The notes under the pieces were generated by a model that was given only the letters and a program-made list of their open reading frames with translations, was not told the origin of the DNA and searched no databases. A program made the translations under genes and the position numbers. Positions 11,329 to 19,275 of a DNA stretch of 64,000 bases are shown here, piece after piece (position 1 is the first letter of the stretch; every line of letters begins with the position of its first letter). The stretch is from Deferrivibrio essentukiensis (GTDB taxonomy: Bacteria > Chrysiogenota > Deferribacteres > Deferribacterales > Deferrivibrionaceae), in contig NZ_JAJAFU010000003.1 of NCBI RefSeq assembly GCF_020480685.1, forward strand, positions 62,001-126,000, written 5' to 3'.

Positions 11329-12246
11329 TTATATTTTATGTTCAAAACCACTATCAGATATATTCGTCATTAAAGAGGAATCTTTTAAATAGACACCTTC
11401 ACCTTCGGTAACATATCCAATCGATCTCACATCAGGGAATTTTTCTCTACAAGCACTTTCAAACTCTTCATTATTTTCACTTTTTACTGTAAACAAAAGT
11501 GCAAATTCCTCACCTGAAGAAATTATGTAATCGATAGGATTTTCTAAAGACAAACCATTAAAAATACTGCTATCAAGTTTATTTTGTTCAACAATTATTC
11601 TAACACCACTTTGTTTTGAAATATGGGAAGCATCCCTACCAAGTCCATCACTGATATCTATACAGGATGACACAAATGACGATTCACTCAAATACTTTGA
11701 AAGCTTAAGTTCAGGCTCATTTTTATAATGCAAGTATGGGTCGACATTAAAATCAACTACCTCTAATTCCTTTTCCAAAGAAACTTTAGAAAGACCTACA
11801 GACCTTGACAAATAAACCAAATCACCCGGCCTTGCTCCACTTCTCTTTAAAAGATTTTTGTACGGCTTGCCAATTACTGTTAGAGATAAAAAGATATCAC
11901 TTCTACTTTTAGTGGTATCACCACCAATAAGCTCGATATTATAATTTTCAGTCATTTTGTTAATGGCAATCACGATATTATCTAAAAATGTATATTTGTC
12001 AGGAATCGATATACCAAGCAGGCAGTATTTTGGATACCCACCCATGGCGCATATATCGCTTATATTGGAAACAAATAATTTTTTAATTACCATTTCAATA
12101 GGAGTAGTGGGCAAAAAATGAATATTTTCAATCAGTATATCTTTTGCCACAAGATAGCCGTCAAAAAATGCCGCATCATCACCTATTGACAGGACATCCT
12201 CTTTTGGAGCTCTCTTTAATCTTTCTATAAAGTCAAATTCACCCAT
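11329..12246 (-). CDS. thiL: Thiamine-monophosphate kinase
   Basis: The 305-residue protein belongs to the PurM/ThiL ATP-binding fold. It has the N-terminal SIGDDAAFF metal/nucleotide motif near residue 21, GGDTTKS near residue 105 and the SSCIDISDGLGRD segment near residue 195. It phosphorylates thiamine monophosphate to thiamine diphosphate, the last step of the pathway begun by ThiC upstream. It is a little shorter than the roughly 325-residue E. coli enzyme. Its start overlaps the thiE end by 8 bp, so it is translated from the same riboswitch-controlled transcript. Confidence 0.92.
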   Translation of the reverse strand: MGEFDFIERLKRAPKEDVLSIGDDAAFFDGYLVAKDILIENIHFLPTTPIEMVIKKLFVSNISDICAMGGYPKYCLLGISIPDKYTFLDNIVIAINKMTENYNIELIGGDTTKSRSDIFLSLTVIGKPYKNLLKRSGARPGDLVYLSRSVGLSKVSLEKELEVVDFNVDPYLHYKNEPELKLSKYLSESSFVSSCIDISDGLGRDASHISKQSGVRIIVEQNKLDSSIFNGLSLENPIDYIISSGEEFALLFTVKSENNEEFESACREKFPDVRSIGYVTEGEGVYLKDSSLMTNISDSGFEHKI

Positions 12247-12880
12247 TTAAAATATCTAAAAACTCTCTAACAACTCTTTTCGGCTCACCAGAAGCACATA
12301 TGGCACTTGAAACAGCTACACCAGCAACCTTAGTTTTACTAAAAACTTCAACATTATTAAGATTAATCCCGCCAATTGCAACCGCAGGCATATCTGTCAT
12401 TTCTACAAGATTTAAAATACCTTCGGGGCCTATAACCGTCCGCAAGTCATCTTTAGTATTTGTATAAAATGCCGGTCCTACGCCTATATAATCTGCACGT
12501 GACTCTTCAGCAATTTTTAAATCTTCTAAATTGTTGCACGAATAGCCATAGCATATTTCAGGAAATCTTTCTCTCGCAACATCTAAAGGGATATCCTTGC
12601 CACCCAAATGTACATTTTTTACCCCTAAAGCCAGAGCAAGATCTAACCTATCATTTATAACTGTCAGAATATCATGCCCTTTGACTGCACTTAATAAAGT
12701 TTTAGCATTATAGTATCTTTCATTTATACTTTTATTTTTATCCCTTATTTGAATTGCGGTAATACCGCCATCAATAACTTCCTCTAAAAAATTTTTTAAA
12801 GGAAGCTTCAACATTGATGTTTCCAAAATAAGGTACAGTCGCAAATACTTCCTTATTTCTTGTCTATCTTTACCGCACAT
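12239..12880 (-). CDS. thiE: Thiamine-phosphate synthase
   Basis: A 213-residue TIM-barrel protein. Family motifs include TAIQIRDKN near residue 41, VINDRLDLALALG near residue 75, VHLGGKD and the phosphate-binding VGPAFYTNTKDD near residue 137. It joins hydroxymethylpyrimidine diphosphate and the thiazole phosphate to make thiamine phosphate. The start overlaps the thiC 3' end by 28 bp. The synthesis genes for the thiazole half (thiG, thiS, thiH) and thiD are not in this window. Confidence 0.93.
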   Translation of the reverse strand: MCGKDRQEIRKYLRLYLILETSMLKLPLKNFLEEVIDGGITAIQIRDKNKSINERYYNAKTLLSAVKGHDILTVINDRLDLALALGVKNVHLGGKDIPLDVARERFPEICYGYSCNNLEDLKIAEESRADYIGVGPAFYTNTKDDLRTVIGPEGILNLVEMTDMPAVAIGGINLNNVEVFSKTKVAGVAVSSAICASGEPKRVVREFLDILNG

Positions 12881-14118
12881 AACTTACCGCACATTGTGCA
12901 TGAATTAACATCATTGTTTTTTTGATATTTTTCCCTTGCCCTCACAGGATCAATTGCCATAGAAAACATCCCTTCCCAATCAAGATTTTTTCTATAGATA
13001 CTCATCTGGATATCCTTATCAATAGCACCCGGATACCCTTTAGCGATATCAGCGATGTGAGCAGCAATCTTTGAGGCGATTACACCTTCCCTCACATCAT
13101 CCATATCAGGCAAGCATAAATGCTCGGCAGGAGTAACATAGCATAAAAAGTCAGCTCCGGCAGCACCTGCTATTGCTCCACCTATTGCACTGGTAATATG
13201 ATCGTAGCCCGGTGCAATATCTGTAGGTAGAGGGCCTAAAATATAAAATGGTGCATCATTACACAATCTTTTTTGCAAAATCATATTAGCTTGAATCTGA
13301 TTAAGAGGGACATGCCCTGGGCCTTCTATCATTGTCTGCACGTTTCTCTCTTTTGCCCTTTCTGCCAACTCACCCAATATAATTAACTCATCAATTTGCC
13401 CTCTATCTGTGGCATCAGCGATGGCTCCCGGTCTGAACCCGTCGCCAAGACTTAATGTTACATCATATTTGTAAGCTATTTCAAGCAAATCGTCATAATA
13501 TTCAAAAAGGGGATTTTCTTTTCCGTTTTTTCTTATCCAGTCAGCAAGTATTGAGCCCCCACGGCTGACTATCCCGCAAATTCTGTTTGACCTGTCCATT
13601 CTGGCAACAGATTCCTTTGTAACACCACAGTGCACTGTAATGTAATCGACCCCCTGCTCACACTGCTTTTCAATAGACTTTAAAAGTTCTTCTCCATCCA
13701 TTTTGTTTGTAGGGATATCTTTTTCAGCTAACCTGGCAGCAACTGCATAAATAGGCACAGCTCCAACCATAACGGAAGAATTTTCCAGTATCATACCCCT
13801 TATCTTTTCAAGGTCCCCCCCGGTAGACAAATCCATTACACTGTCTGCTCCGGCATCAATTGCGACCTGAAGTTTCTCCATTTCTCTTTCATAAGTGGGG
13901 CAATCACCGCTAGTCCCTATATTTGCATTAATTTTTGTTCTCATCATCTTTCCAATTGCCATTACATTTTCAAAATTTCGGTTTTTATTTTTTGGGATTA
14001 CAACTTTACCTTCCGCAATTTGTCTCATTAAATCTTGAATTTCAATATTTTCATCTTTAGCAACTTTCCTCATCTCTTCAGTCGGGTTAAGTTGCTTAGC
14101 CGCTTCAAGCTGTGTCAT
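12853..14118 (-). CDS. thiC: Phosphomethylpyrimidine synthase (ThiC), short form
   Basis: ThiC is a radical-SAM enzyme that rearranges aminoimidazole ribotide to hydroxymethylpyrimidine phosphate. This is the compact 421-residue form. The C-terminal cluster motif is CTMCGKLC, one residue shorter between the last two cysteines than the E. coli CxxCxxxxC form. Conserved blocks include NANIGTSGDCP and MIEGPGHVPLNQI. An upstream in-frame ATG exists at 14151, but it lies in the riboswitch terminator. I use the ATG at 14118, which has a GGAGG site and starts MTQLEAAKQ. Transcription is governed by the TPP riboswitch directly upstream. Confidence 0.95.
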   Translation of the reverse strand: MTQLEAAKQLNPTEEMRKVAKDENIEIQDLMRQIAEGKVVIPKNKNRNFENVMAIGKMMRTKINANIGTSGDCPTYEREMEKLQVAIDAGADSVMDLSTGGDLEKIRGMILENSSVMVGAVPIYAVAARLAEKDIPTNKMDGEELLKSIEKQCEQGVDYITVHCGVTKESVARMDRSNRICGIVSRGGSILADWIRKNGKENPLFEYYDDLLEIAYKYDVTLSLGDGFRPGAIADATDRGQIDELIILGELAERAKERNVQTMIEGPGHVPLNQIQANMILQKRLCNDAPFYILGPLPTDIAPGYDHITSAIGGAIAGAAGADFLCYVTPAEHLCLPDMDDVREGVIASKIAAHIADIAKGYPGAIDKDIQMSIYRKNLDWEGMFSMAIDPVRAREKYQKNNDVNSCTMCGKLCAVKIDKK

Positions 14119-14140
14119 CTTTATTCCTCCAATTTTTATA

Positions 14141-14172
14141 AAAAAAGCCACCGACGCGTAAACGGGTGGCTT
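14141..14172 (-). terminator. Riboswitch expression-platform terminator upstream of thiC
   Basis: In minus-strand sense the stem AAGCCACC/GGTGGCTT closes a 12-nt loop and is followed by a run of T residues. It lies between the TPP aptamer and thiC, so ligand-dependent premature termination is the likely mechanism. Confidence 0.88.
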
Positions 14173-14189
14173 AATATCTTAAGTCATAT

Positions 14190-14260
14190 CCGTTTCCTAC
14201 GCCGGCATTACCCGGTTCAGGTTCAGGGGTATATCTCAGCCATTCACGGCACCCCCACGG
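14190..14260 (-). ncRNA. TPP riboswitch (THI element)
   Basis: In minus-strand sense the region carries the hallmark pieces in order: GGGGGTGCC, GGCTGAGA, ACCC, GAACCTGA, CCGGGTAATGCCGGCGTAGG and GAAACGG. P1 closes as CCGT (14257-14260) with ACGG (14190-14193). It precedes thiC-thiE-thiL and is followed by an intrinsic terminator, so thiamine diphosphate should switch the operon off. Confidence 0.96.
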
Positions 14261-14273
14261 AAATTTTAGAGTT

Positions 14274-14301
14274 ATTATAGACAACTTTTATATTAAAGCA
14301 A
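14274..14301 (-). promoter_or_regulatory. Promoter of the thiC operon
   Basis: On the minus strand TTGCTT (14296-14301), 16 bp and a perfect TATAAT (14274-14279). The predicted start lies about 7 nt before the riboswitch aptamer, as expected for a riboswitch leader. Confidence 0.72.
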
Positions 14302-14382
14302 GAAATTAATTTAACAAAAGGCTGTATCTATCTGATAAACATTCTAAATGATGAGGTAACGCATTTACGCTTAAAATTTTAC

Positions 14383-14411
14383 TTGAATTTGAACATGAAA
14401 AAATTTATTAA
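14383..14411 (+). promoter_or_regulatory. Promoter predicted to give a leaderless mRNA (IorA-like gene)
   Basis: TTGAAT (14383-14388), 17 bp, TATTAA (14406-14411), then only 6 nt to the ATG at 14418. The A of the ATG would be about the +1 nucleotide. No Shine-Dalgarno fits upstream. Confidence 0.6.
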
Positions 14412-14417
14412 CTTCCA

Positions 14418-15707
14418 ATGGATTTGATATACAAGACAACGGAAGAAATTTTTGAAAGCTTTGTAGTTAACGCAAAATTTGATATTGTTGCCAAAGAGCA
14501 TAACTTCGATATACAAATCGATAGCAACATATCTTATCTCACAGGCGCACAGATACCTAATGTACTTAACATTTCGGCAATTTTTGGCAAAAAATGTATA
14601 GCGTTCATATCCGAACTTTCTGAGTTTAAAATAAAAAATTTATTAAGCGGTGTTTTTATAATAGTTACCACCTCAATTCCAAAAAAGATTACAATCCCAA
14701 CACTATTTTGCAAAAACGCAGATCAACTTGGATTTACCCTTGAAGCCGCTTATGAACTTTCCCTTGAAACAAGGCTCCCCGTCAATGTAGTGCTTGGCAG
14801 CAAAGCCATTAATAGTCTTGCCAAAGATTATACATTCAACATAAGCAGTCAGCAAAGCAGACAAAATATTTCAAAATCTAACATTAGAGATATTGACACT
14901 ACCGTAATTGTGGAAAAACTTTCTCTTGCCGAAGCAATTCTTAACGCTAAATTGCCAAATACATTAAATTCTGATTTCTTATCCCTTAATTTTGAAGGTG
15001 AGTTTTTAAATTATATAATACCTCATACCAACCCAAACCCTGTAAGAACCACTTTTAAAGTATATAAAAAAGAGGTAGAGTATTTAAAACCTGTGTTAGA
15101 GTTGTTGAATATTAAATTTGATATAGTAGAACTTAGTAACTATGAATGTAATATCAGCACAAGAACTGCACTTTGCCCCGGCTGCCCTTTTGTAAGTATC
15201 TTTACAGCTTTGAAACTAAACGATTTTTACATATTCTCCAATATAAAATGCAAAAGTATTTATGAATCTTTTGATATCAACTATATGACTATGGATGAAT
15301 TTTACGGACTACTGCTCGCCGAGGTTAAACAAAACTTTCTTTTTATCACTAACTATTCCGACTTTAATCAAAAATACCTTAAAAATGTCGATATCAAAGG
15401 GAAAGTTATACTCTTAAAAGATACGGAAATTGACAGAGAATTTTTTAAACTAACCAAATATCCATTTAAACTTACTAAACCAAACTTTATATTCCCATAT
15501 TCCTGCGAAAACATTATCTCTTACAAAATCCCAAAAATAAAGACTGAAAAATGTAGCTGTTTAAGAGATGGAAAAGTGGCTGACTGCATGGCAAAAACGT
15601 TCTGCCCTGCTATCAAAGCTACCGATAATGCAATCAAGATAGACCCTCAGTTTTGTACCGGCTGTAGAGCTTGTGTAGCTTATTGCCCAAAAGGAGCCAT
15701 AAAGTGA
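14418..15707 (+). CDS. Degenerate indolepyruvate:ferredoxin oxidoreductase alpha-like protein
   Basis: This 429-residue protein ends like IorA. It has CPGCPF near residue 255, a cysteine-rich CSCLRDGKVADC...FCPAIK stretch and a C-terminal [4Fe-4S] motif CTGCRACVAYCPKGAI. The middle shows the PFOR-domain-II-like LGFTLEAAYELSLETRLPV. It is much shorter than IorA (about 600 residues). The expected TPP/Mg region after CPGCP, including the GDStFFHxG-type motif, is not recognisable, so classical 2-oxoacid oxidation looks unlikely. It is followed by a GTG-coupled small gene in the position of iorB. It could be a diverged electron-transfer or regulatory paralogue. Homology to IorA is my recognition, not a search result. 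Confidence 0.6.
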   Translation: MDLIYKTTEEIFESFVVNAKFDIVAKEHNFDIQIDSNISYLTGAQIPNVLNISAIFGKKCIAFISELSEFKIKNLLSGVFIIVTTSIPKKITIPTLFCKNADQLGFTLEAAYELSLETRLPVNVVLGSKAINSLAKDYTFNISSQQSRQNISKSNIRDIDTTVIVEKLSLAEAILNAKLPNTLNSDFLSLNFEGEFLNYIIPHTNPNPVRTTFKVYKKEVEYLKPVLELLNIKFDIVELSNYECNISTRTALCPGCPFVSIFTALKLNDFYIFSNIKCKSIYESFDINYMTMDEFYGLLLAEVKQNFLFITNYSDFNQKYLKNVDIKGKVILLKDTEIDREFFKLTKYPFKLTKPNFIFPYSCENIISYKIPKIKTEKCSCLRDGKVADCMAKTFCPAIKATDNAIKIDPQFCTGCRACVAYCPKGAIK

Positions 15708-16090
15708 ACTATACAGTCAACATGATTGGCAACTTAAGAGATTCTGTATTCTTAGATATTTTAAAACTAACACTTATCACAGCCGAAGAATCTGACTATT
15801 GTGTCAAAATATCTTCCAAACCGACAAAAAACCCTTTTGATTATGCAACAATATGCATAGAACTTAAAGGGAGCAATAAAAACAGTTACCAAAATATAAT
15901 AGCTGATTTTGAAAATGCACTTTTAGACACAAAAATTGAAGCCACAATAATACAGGATACTGACTTCTATTCGCTTTTAGGTAAACTGTTGAAACAAATT
16001 GAAGATATAAACCCTTCTTTTGTCATAGGCTTCCTTCTCGACAAAAATAAACATAAAGAACTCGAAGCGTTTAAAGCAAGTTTCTACTAA
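15704..16090 (+). CDS. Small protein coupled to the IorA-like gene, unknown function
   Basis: I start this 128-residue protein at the GTG 15704-15706. The GTG overlaps the stop of the preceding gene (GTGA), has an AAGGAG site at the right distance, and follows the frame directly. The longer frame beginning at 15671 would lie inside the upstream gene. The protein has no signal peptide, membrane segment or cysteine motif. Its position matches iorB, and the first 30 residues could be a worn Rossmann-like beta-alpha start, but the GxGGQG loop of IorB is missing. I do not assign a function. Its 3' end overlaps the convergent AMMECR1 gene by 4 bp. Confidence 0.7.
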   Translation: MNYTVNMIGNLRDSVFLDILKLTLITAEESDYCVKISSKPTKNPFDYATICIELKGSNKNSYQNIIADFENALLDTKIEATIIQDTDFYSLLGKLLKQIEDINPSFVIGFLLDKNKHKELEAFKASFY

Positions 16091-16650
16091 TGTAAAATAT
16101 CTTCAGAAAAAACAACAGCCTCAAATCTGTATATTTTGACATCAGGTTGTTTCCAACAATCACCACTCAACCCGGCCTTATAACATGTGTGAGTCAAAAA
16201 AGTTTCCCTGTCAAAATTATGCTCAGTCGCCACTTGCGGCAACAAAACACCTGAATAATATCCTTTTCGAATATATATCCCATCCCTTCCTACAACTATA
16301 TCCTCCGGACTGCAGGGGATCATTGGAGATAACACAGAAATTTCTATTTCACACTGTCTCAACTCATCGATATCTGCAACAGCAGGAAACCTCGGATCAT
16401 TGAAAGCCGCATTTACTGCCATCTCGGCAACATTTTCAACAATATTCACATCCTCTCTAAAATTACCTATACACCCTCTGAGCATACCATCTAAATGTAA
16501 GGTAACAAAGCACCCCGAATTAAACTTCAAGCTATCAGGTATATTTTGCACATTAAAACAGATATCATTAAGTTTGCTCTGTATACTTTCCCTTGCCACT
16601 TTAAGCAAAAATATTTTGTCTTTTTTAGTAAGTCTAAAATCCACATTCAT
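16087..16650 (-). CDS. AMMECR1 domain protein
   Basis: This 187-residue protein carries the defining LRGCIGN motif near residue 58, followed by NAAFNDPRFPAV and the EISVLSPMIPC segment of the AMMECR1 family. In many bacteria the domain occurs with MEMO and radical-SAM partners (the AmmeMemoRadiSam group), but neither partner is next to it here. The biochemical role is not established. It is convergent with the IorA-like pair and ends within the small gene's stop codon. No Shine-Dalgarno stands out before the ATG. Confidence 0.88.
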   Translation of the reverse strand: MNVDFRLTKKDKIFLLKVARESIQSKLNDICFNVQNIPDSLKFNSGCFVTLHLDGMLRGCIGNFREDVNIVENVAEMAVNAAFNDPRFPAVADIDELRQCEIEISVLSPMIPCSPEDIVVGRDGIYIRKGYYSGVLLPQVATEHNFDRETFLTHTCYKAGLSGDCWKQPDVKIYRFEAVVFSEDILH

Positions 16651-16872
16651 TGTTGAAAACCTGTTGATAAAAATATTTTACAACAACTTAGGCTATCATT
16701 ATTTTCAATATAGCAATATTTTTTGCTCATACTACAATAAGTTACGGGAAAGCCCCTAAAAATAAAGAATAGCTTGTCAAGCATTTTTTTACATTTAAAT
16801 ATGTTGAAAATTTGTTTACAAATTAGATATAAAAAGAAAAAATCCAACCCTCTAAAAACGGTAACCATATGC

Positions 16873-17871
16873 CTAATTTTTAACCACATATTTTACCCTG
16901 TTTTTTCCATCATTTTTTGCCATATAAAGAGCTCTATCTGCATTCTCAACTATCTCATATAGTTTATCTCCACTTTCAGGAAAGCCTGCAATACCTATAC
17001 TTACTGTTATTTTAAAATCTTTACCTTTATCCGTAAAAAGTGACTTAACTTCTATCATTTTTCTTAACCTTTCGGAAAATTCATAAGCGGAATGAACATC
17101 AGTTTCAACAAGACAAATCATATATTCATCTCCACCATACCTACCGGCAAAATCAGTCCTTCTGCAACTCTCTTTAACGATGTCGGCAATAAGTTTTATA
17201 ACCATATTACCATACTTATGACCATAACTGTCATTTATTTTTTTAAGATCATCAGAATCTAACATTATCAAGCAAAAAGATTTTTTATATCGCAAAGACC
17301 TGTAATATTCATCTTCAAGCTTTTTCAAAAAACCTTTTTGGTTTAAAAGTCCCGTCAAACCATCTGTAATCGATAGCTCTTCAACCTTCAGGCACAACTT
17401 GTTAAAAACATCTCGTAAATAGTATGCAATATAAAAAATTAAAATATAATTAATTATGTAGGCCTTAAGAAACTTTGAACCAACGATATCTTTAAAGTAG
17501 TAGAAATCTGCCACTAAAATAGCAAGACTTAGTATAATTATAAAAAAATTATTAGATATTCTTAAAAATAAGAATATCCCCAATAGCTGTAGCAACAGGA
17601 TAAGGTATGCAAACTCATTTAACAAAATAGTAGCACCCAGAATCAACAAGTAAAAAAGCAAAATATGAAGTAAATCACCCTTTTCGGTATTATATGCCCT
17701 ATACCTTAGTACAAAAAGCAAAATAAGGTATACCACATTTATGTAAAGAAACGTATTAGATATCTGATCAAAATCGTAAAGCAGATTAACTCCAAACAGA
17801 TAAACTCCAACAATCAGACATATGTTGTTGTTCAAATTATCAAGGAATTTATTCCATATTGTATTGTTCAT
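16873..17871 (-). CDS. Membrane-bound diguanylate cyclase (GGDEF domain)
   Basis: The first 160 or so of 332 residues form about five or six hydrophobic helices with no recognisable sensory fold. The rest is a GGDEF domain: LTGLLNQKGF near residue 175, LDSDDLKKINDSYGHKYGN, and the active loop RYGGDEY. Tyr replaces the usual Phe in the signature, a tolerated variant. The product-inhibition I-site RRTD sits exactly five residues before the loop, so feedback control by cyclic-di-GMP is probable. It should convert two GTP to c-di-GMP. A TATTAT box 6 nt before the ATG and no SD suggest a leaderless transcript, though the -35 is poor. Confidence 0.9.
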   Translation of the reverse strand: MNNTIWNKFLDNLNNNICLIVGVYLFGVNLLYDFDQISNTFLYINVVYLILLFVLRYRAYNTEKGDLLHILLFYLLILGATILLNEFAYLILLLQLLGIFLFLRISNNFFIIILSLAILVADFYYFKDIVGSKFLKAYIINYILIFYIAYYLRDVFNKLCLKVEELSITDGLTGLLNQKGFLKKLEDEYYRSLRYKKSFCLIMLDSDDLKKINDSYGHKYGNMVIKLIADIVKESCRRTDFAGRYGGDEYMICLVETDVHSAYEFSERLRKMIEVKSLFTDKGKDFKITVSIGIAGFPESGDKLYEIVENADRALYMAKNDGKNRVKYVVKN

Positions 17872-18009
17872 ACTAAAATAATAACATATATATTTATGAA
17901 AATAAATATTAATAAATGTTCAATCCATATTAACGGTATAAATAACTTATACAAATATTACGGAGTTATTCACAAAAACTAAAGCCACCAATAATTCGCT
18001 ACTATTTAA

Positions 18010-18038
18010 TTGACAATTTTTATCTCTATATTTATCAT
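18010..18038 (+). promoter_or_regulatory. Promoter predicted to give a leaderless mRNA (TSUP transporter)
   Basis: Consensus TTGACA (18010-18015), exactly 17 bp, TATCAT (18033-18038), then CGCAAA and the ATG at 18045. The ATG would be at or within a base of the transcription start, and there is no Shine-Dalgarno. Confidence 0.72.
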
Positions 18039-18044
18039 CGCAAA

Positions 18045-18863
18045 ATGTTATCAGTCATAACCTTGCTTACTGCCGGTCTTTTTGTTGGATTTTTAGGTGG
18101 GATATTAGGGATAGGCGGTGGCTCGATTATGGTGCCTATTCTCGTCTTATGGTTTAAATATCCCATTCATGTTGCAATAGCAACATCTTTAATCACAATA
18201 GTAGCAACAAGTATAAATATTACTGGGTATAATATTGCCTCAGGGCTTGCAAATATCAGATTTGGACTTTTTCTTGAAATCACAACAGCCCTGTTTGCGA
18301 TTTTAGGTGGGGTGTTGAGTGTATCAGTAAATGAAAAGCCAATCATAATAGCATTTTCAATTATTCTTGCTTTCATATCGTTTCTTTATTTTATCCGTAG
18401 AAATATAAATGACGATGTAGTTACAGATAATACAGCTAAAAGTTTCTTTGCCGCATCATACTATGATGCTTTAAATAAATTTAACATTTCATATAAACCT
18501 ATAAATGTTATTCCTACTGCCTTAATCTCTGCTTTTGCAGGGCTTATATCAGGCATGCTTGGAATAGGTGGTGGGGTTGTCAAAGTACCTGCAATGAATA
18601 TATTGGCAAAGTTGCCAATAAAAGCTGCAACGGCAACAAGTAATTTTATGATTGGAATAACAGCAGCAGCAGGCTCAATTGTATATTTCAATTCAGGGTT
18701 TATCGACCCTTCGGTTACTTCACTAATGATTATTGGTGTTACTTTCGGCTCTAAAATAGCTTCTAAAAAATTCAACAAGATTGCAGATAAACGGATTAAA
18801 ACACTTTTTATGATTTTTATGATTTTTGTAGCAATTCAAATGTTTATAAAAGGTATTAAGTAA
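18045..18863 (+). CDS. TSUP (TauE/SafE) family anion permease
   Basis: A 272-residue membrane protein with the two family repeats: GILGIGGGSIMVP near residue 20 and its internal duplicate GMLGIGGGVVKVP near residue 172. About eight hydrophobic helices are visible. TSUP members export or import sulfite, sulfoacetate, thiosulfate and other small organosulfur anions; the substrate here cannot be read. The stop overlaps by one base (TAATG) with a DUF1634 gene, a common partner of TSUP permeases, so the two probably form one transport unit. Confidence 0.9.
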   Translation: MLSVITLLTAGLFVGFLGGILGIGGGSIMVPILVLWFKYPIHVAIATSLITIVATSINITGYNIASGLANIRFGLFLEITTALFAILGGVLSVSVNEKPIIIAFSIILAFISFLYFIRRNINDDVVTDNTAKSFFAASYYDALNKFNISYKPINVIPTALISAFAGLISGMLGIGGGVVKVPAMNILAKLPIKAATATSNFMIGITAAAGSIVYFNSGFIDPSVTSLMIIGVTFGSKIASKKFNKIADKRIKTLFMIFMIFVAIQMFIKGIK

Positions 18864-19195
18864 TGATGAATAAAAACATACTATTTTCAAAAATATATAA
18901 AAGAGGTGCGGATATAAGCTTTGTTATAATACTCATTGGGCTTATAGAGCTCTTGATTTTTCAAGGCGCAAACAAACCAAATACATTAAATATACTTTAT
19001 CTTTTCAATCAGGCTCTTCATTTTAACCCTTATGCAACAATGTATGCAGGGTTAATATTATTAATATCAACCCCTATTGCCGTTCTATTAGCTATTTTAA
19101 CTGTCAGTATTATTCAAAAATCTATAAAAGAGATTTTACTGTCATCTACAATTTTGTTAATAATTATAATTGCAATCATTTTTGGCATCAGATAA
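18863..19195 (+). CDS. DUF1634 membrane protein, TSUP partner
   Basis: This 110-residue protein has three strongly hydrophobic helices (about residues 18-34, 58-80 and 88-109) and the NPYATMYAGLILLISTPIAVLL segment typical of DUF1634. The family is routinely encoded next to TSUP permeases, as here, where the start codon shares a base with the permease stop. It may be an accessory subunit; no activity is known. The roughly 60-bp gap after it contains the tetR promoter. Confidence 0.82.
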   Translation: MMNKNILFSKIYKRGADISFVIILIGLIELLIFQGANKPNTLNILYLFNQALHFNPYATMYAGLILLISTPIAVLLAILTVSIIQKSIKEILLSSTILLIIIIAIIFGIR

Positions 19196-19225
19196 CAAAA
19201 TAATATTATAAGTTTTATTCCTAAC

Positions 19226-19275
19226 TTGACAAAAATATACAGTGTAATATATCATCTGACTGATGAGTCAGTCAG
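19226..19275 (+). promoter_or_regulatory. tetR promoter and palindromic operator over the start codon
   Basis: TTGACA (19226-19231) is followed by 18 bp and TATCAT (19250-19255). A palindrome with 8-bp arms, CTGACTGA-TGAG-TCAGTCAG (19256-19275), spans the predicted transcription start and the ATG at 19263. This is the expected layout for autorepression by a TetR protein. The ATG is 7 nt past the -10, so the mRNA would be leaderless or nearly so. Confidence 0.7.

Noticed and set aside
14119-14151. Upstream thiC start at 14151
   Set aside because: It lies in the riboswitch terminator; the ATG at 14118 has GGAGG and the expected beginning.
16651-16872. Gap between the diguanylate cyclase and AMMECR1 genes examined for a small RNA or terminator
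   Set aside because: Only a weak TTTGTAAACAAA palindrome and short frames without SD; nothing supportable.
18167-18778. Antisense open frames under the TSUP gene and similar long frames opposite sucC, icd, acnB, ppdK and glyS
   Set aside because: No SD or conserved motifs; they follow the codon composition of the sense gene and are shadows.
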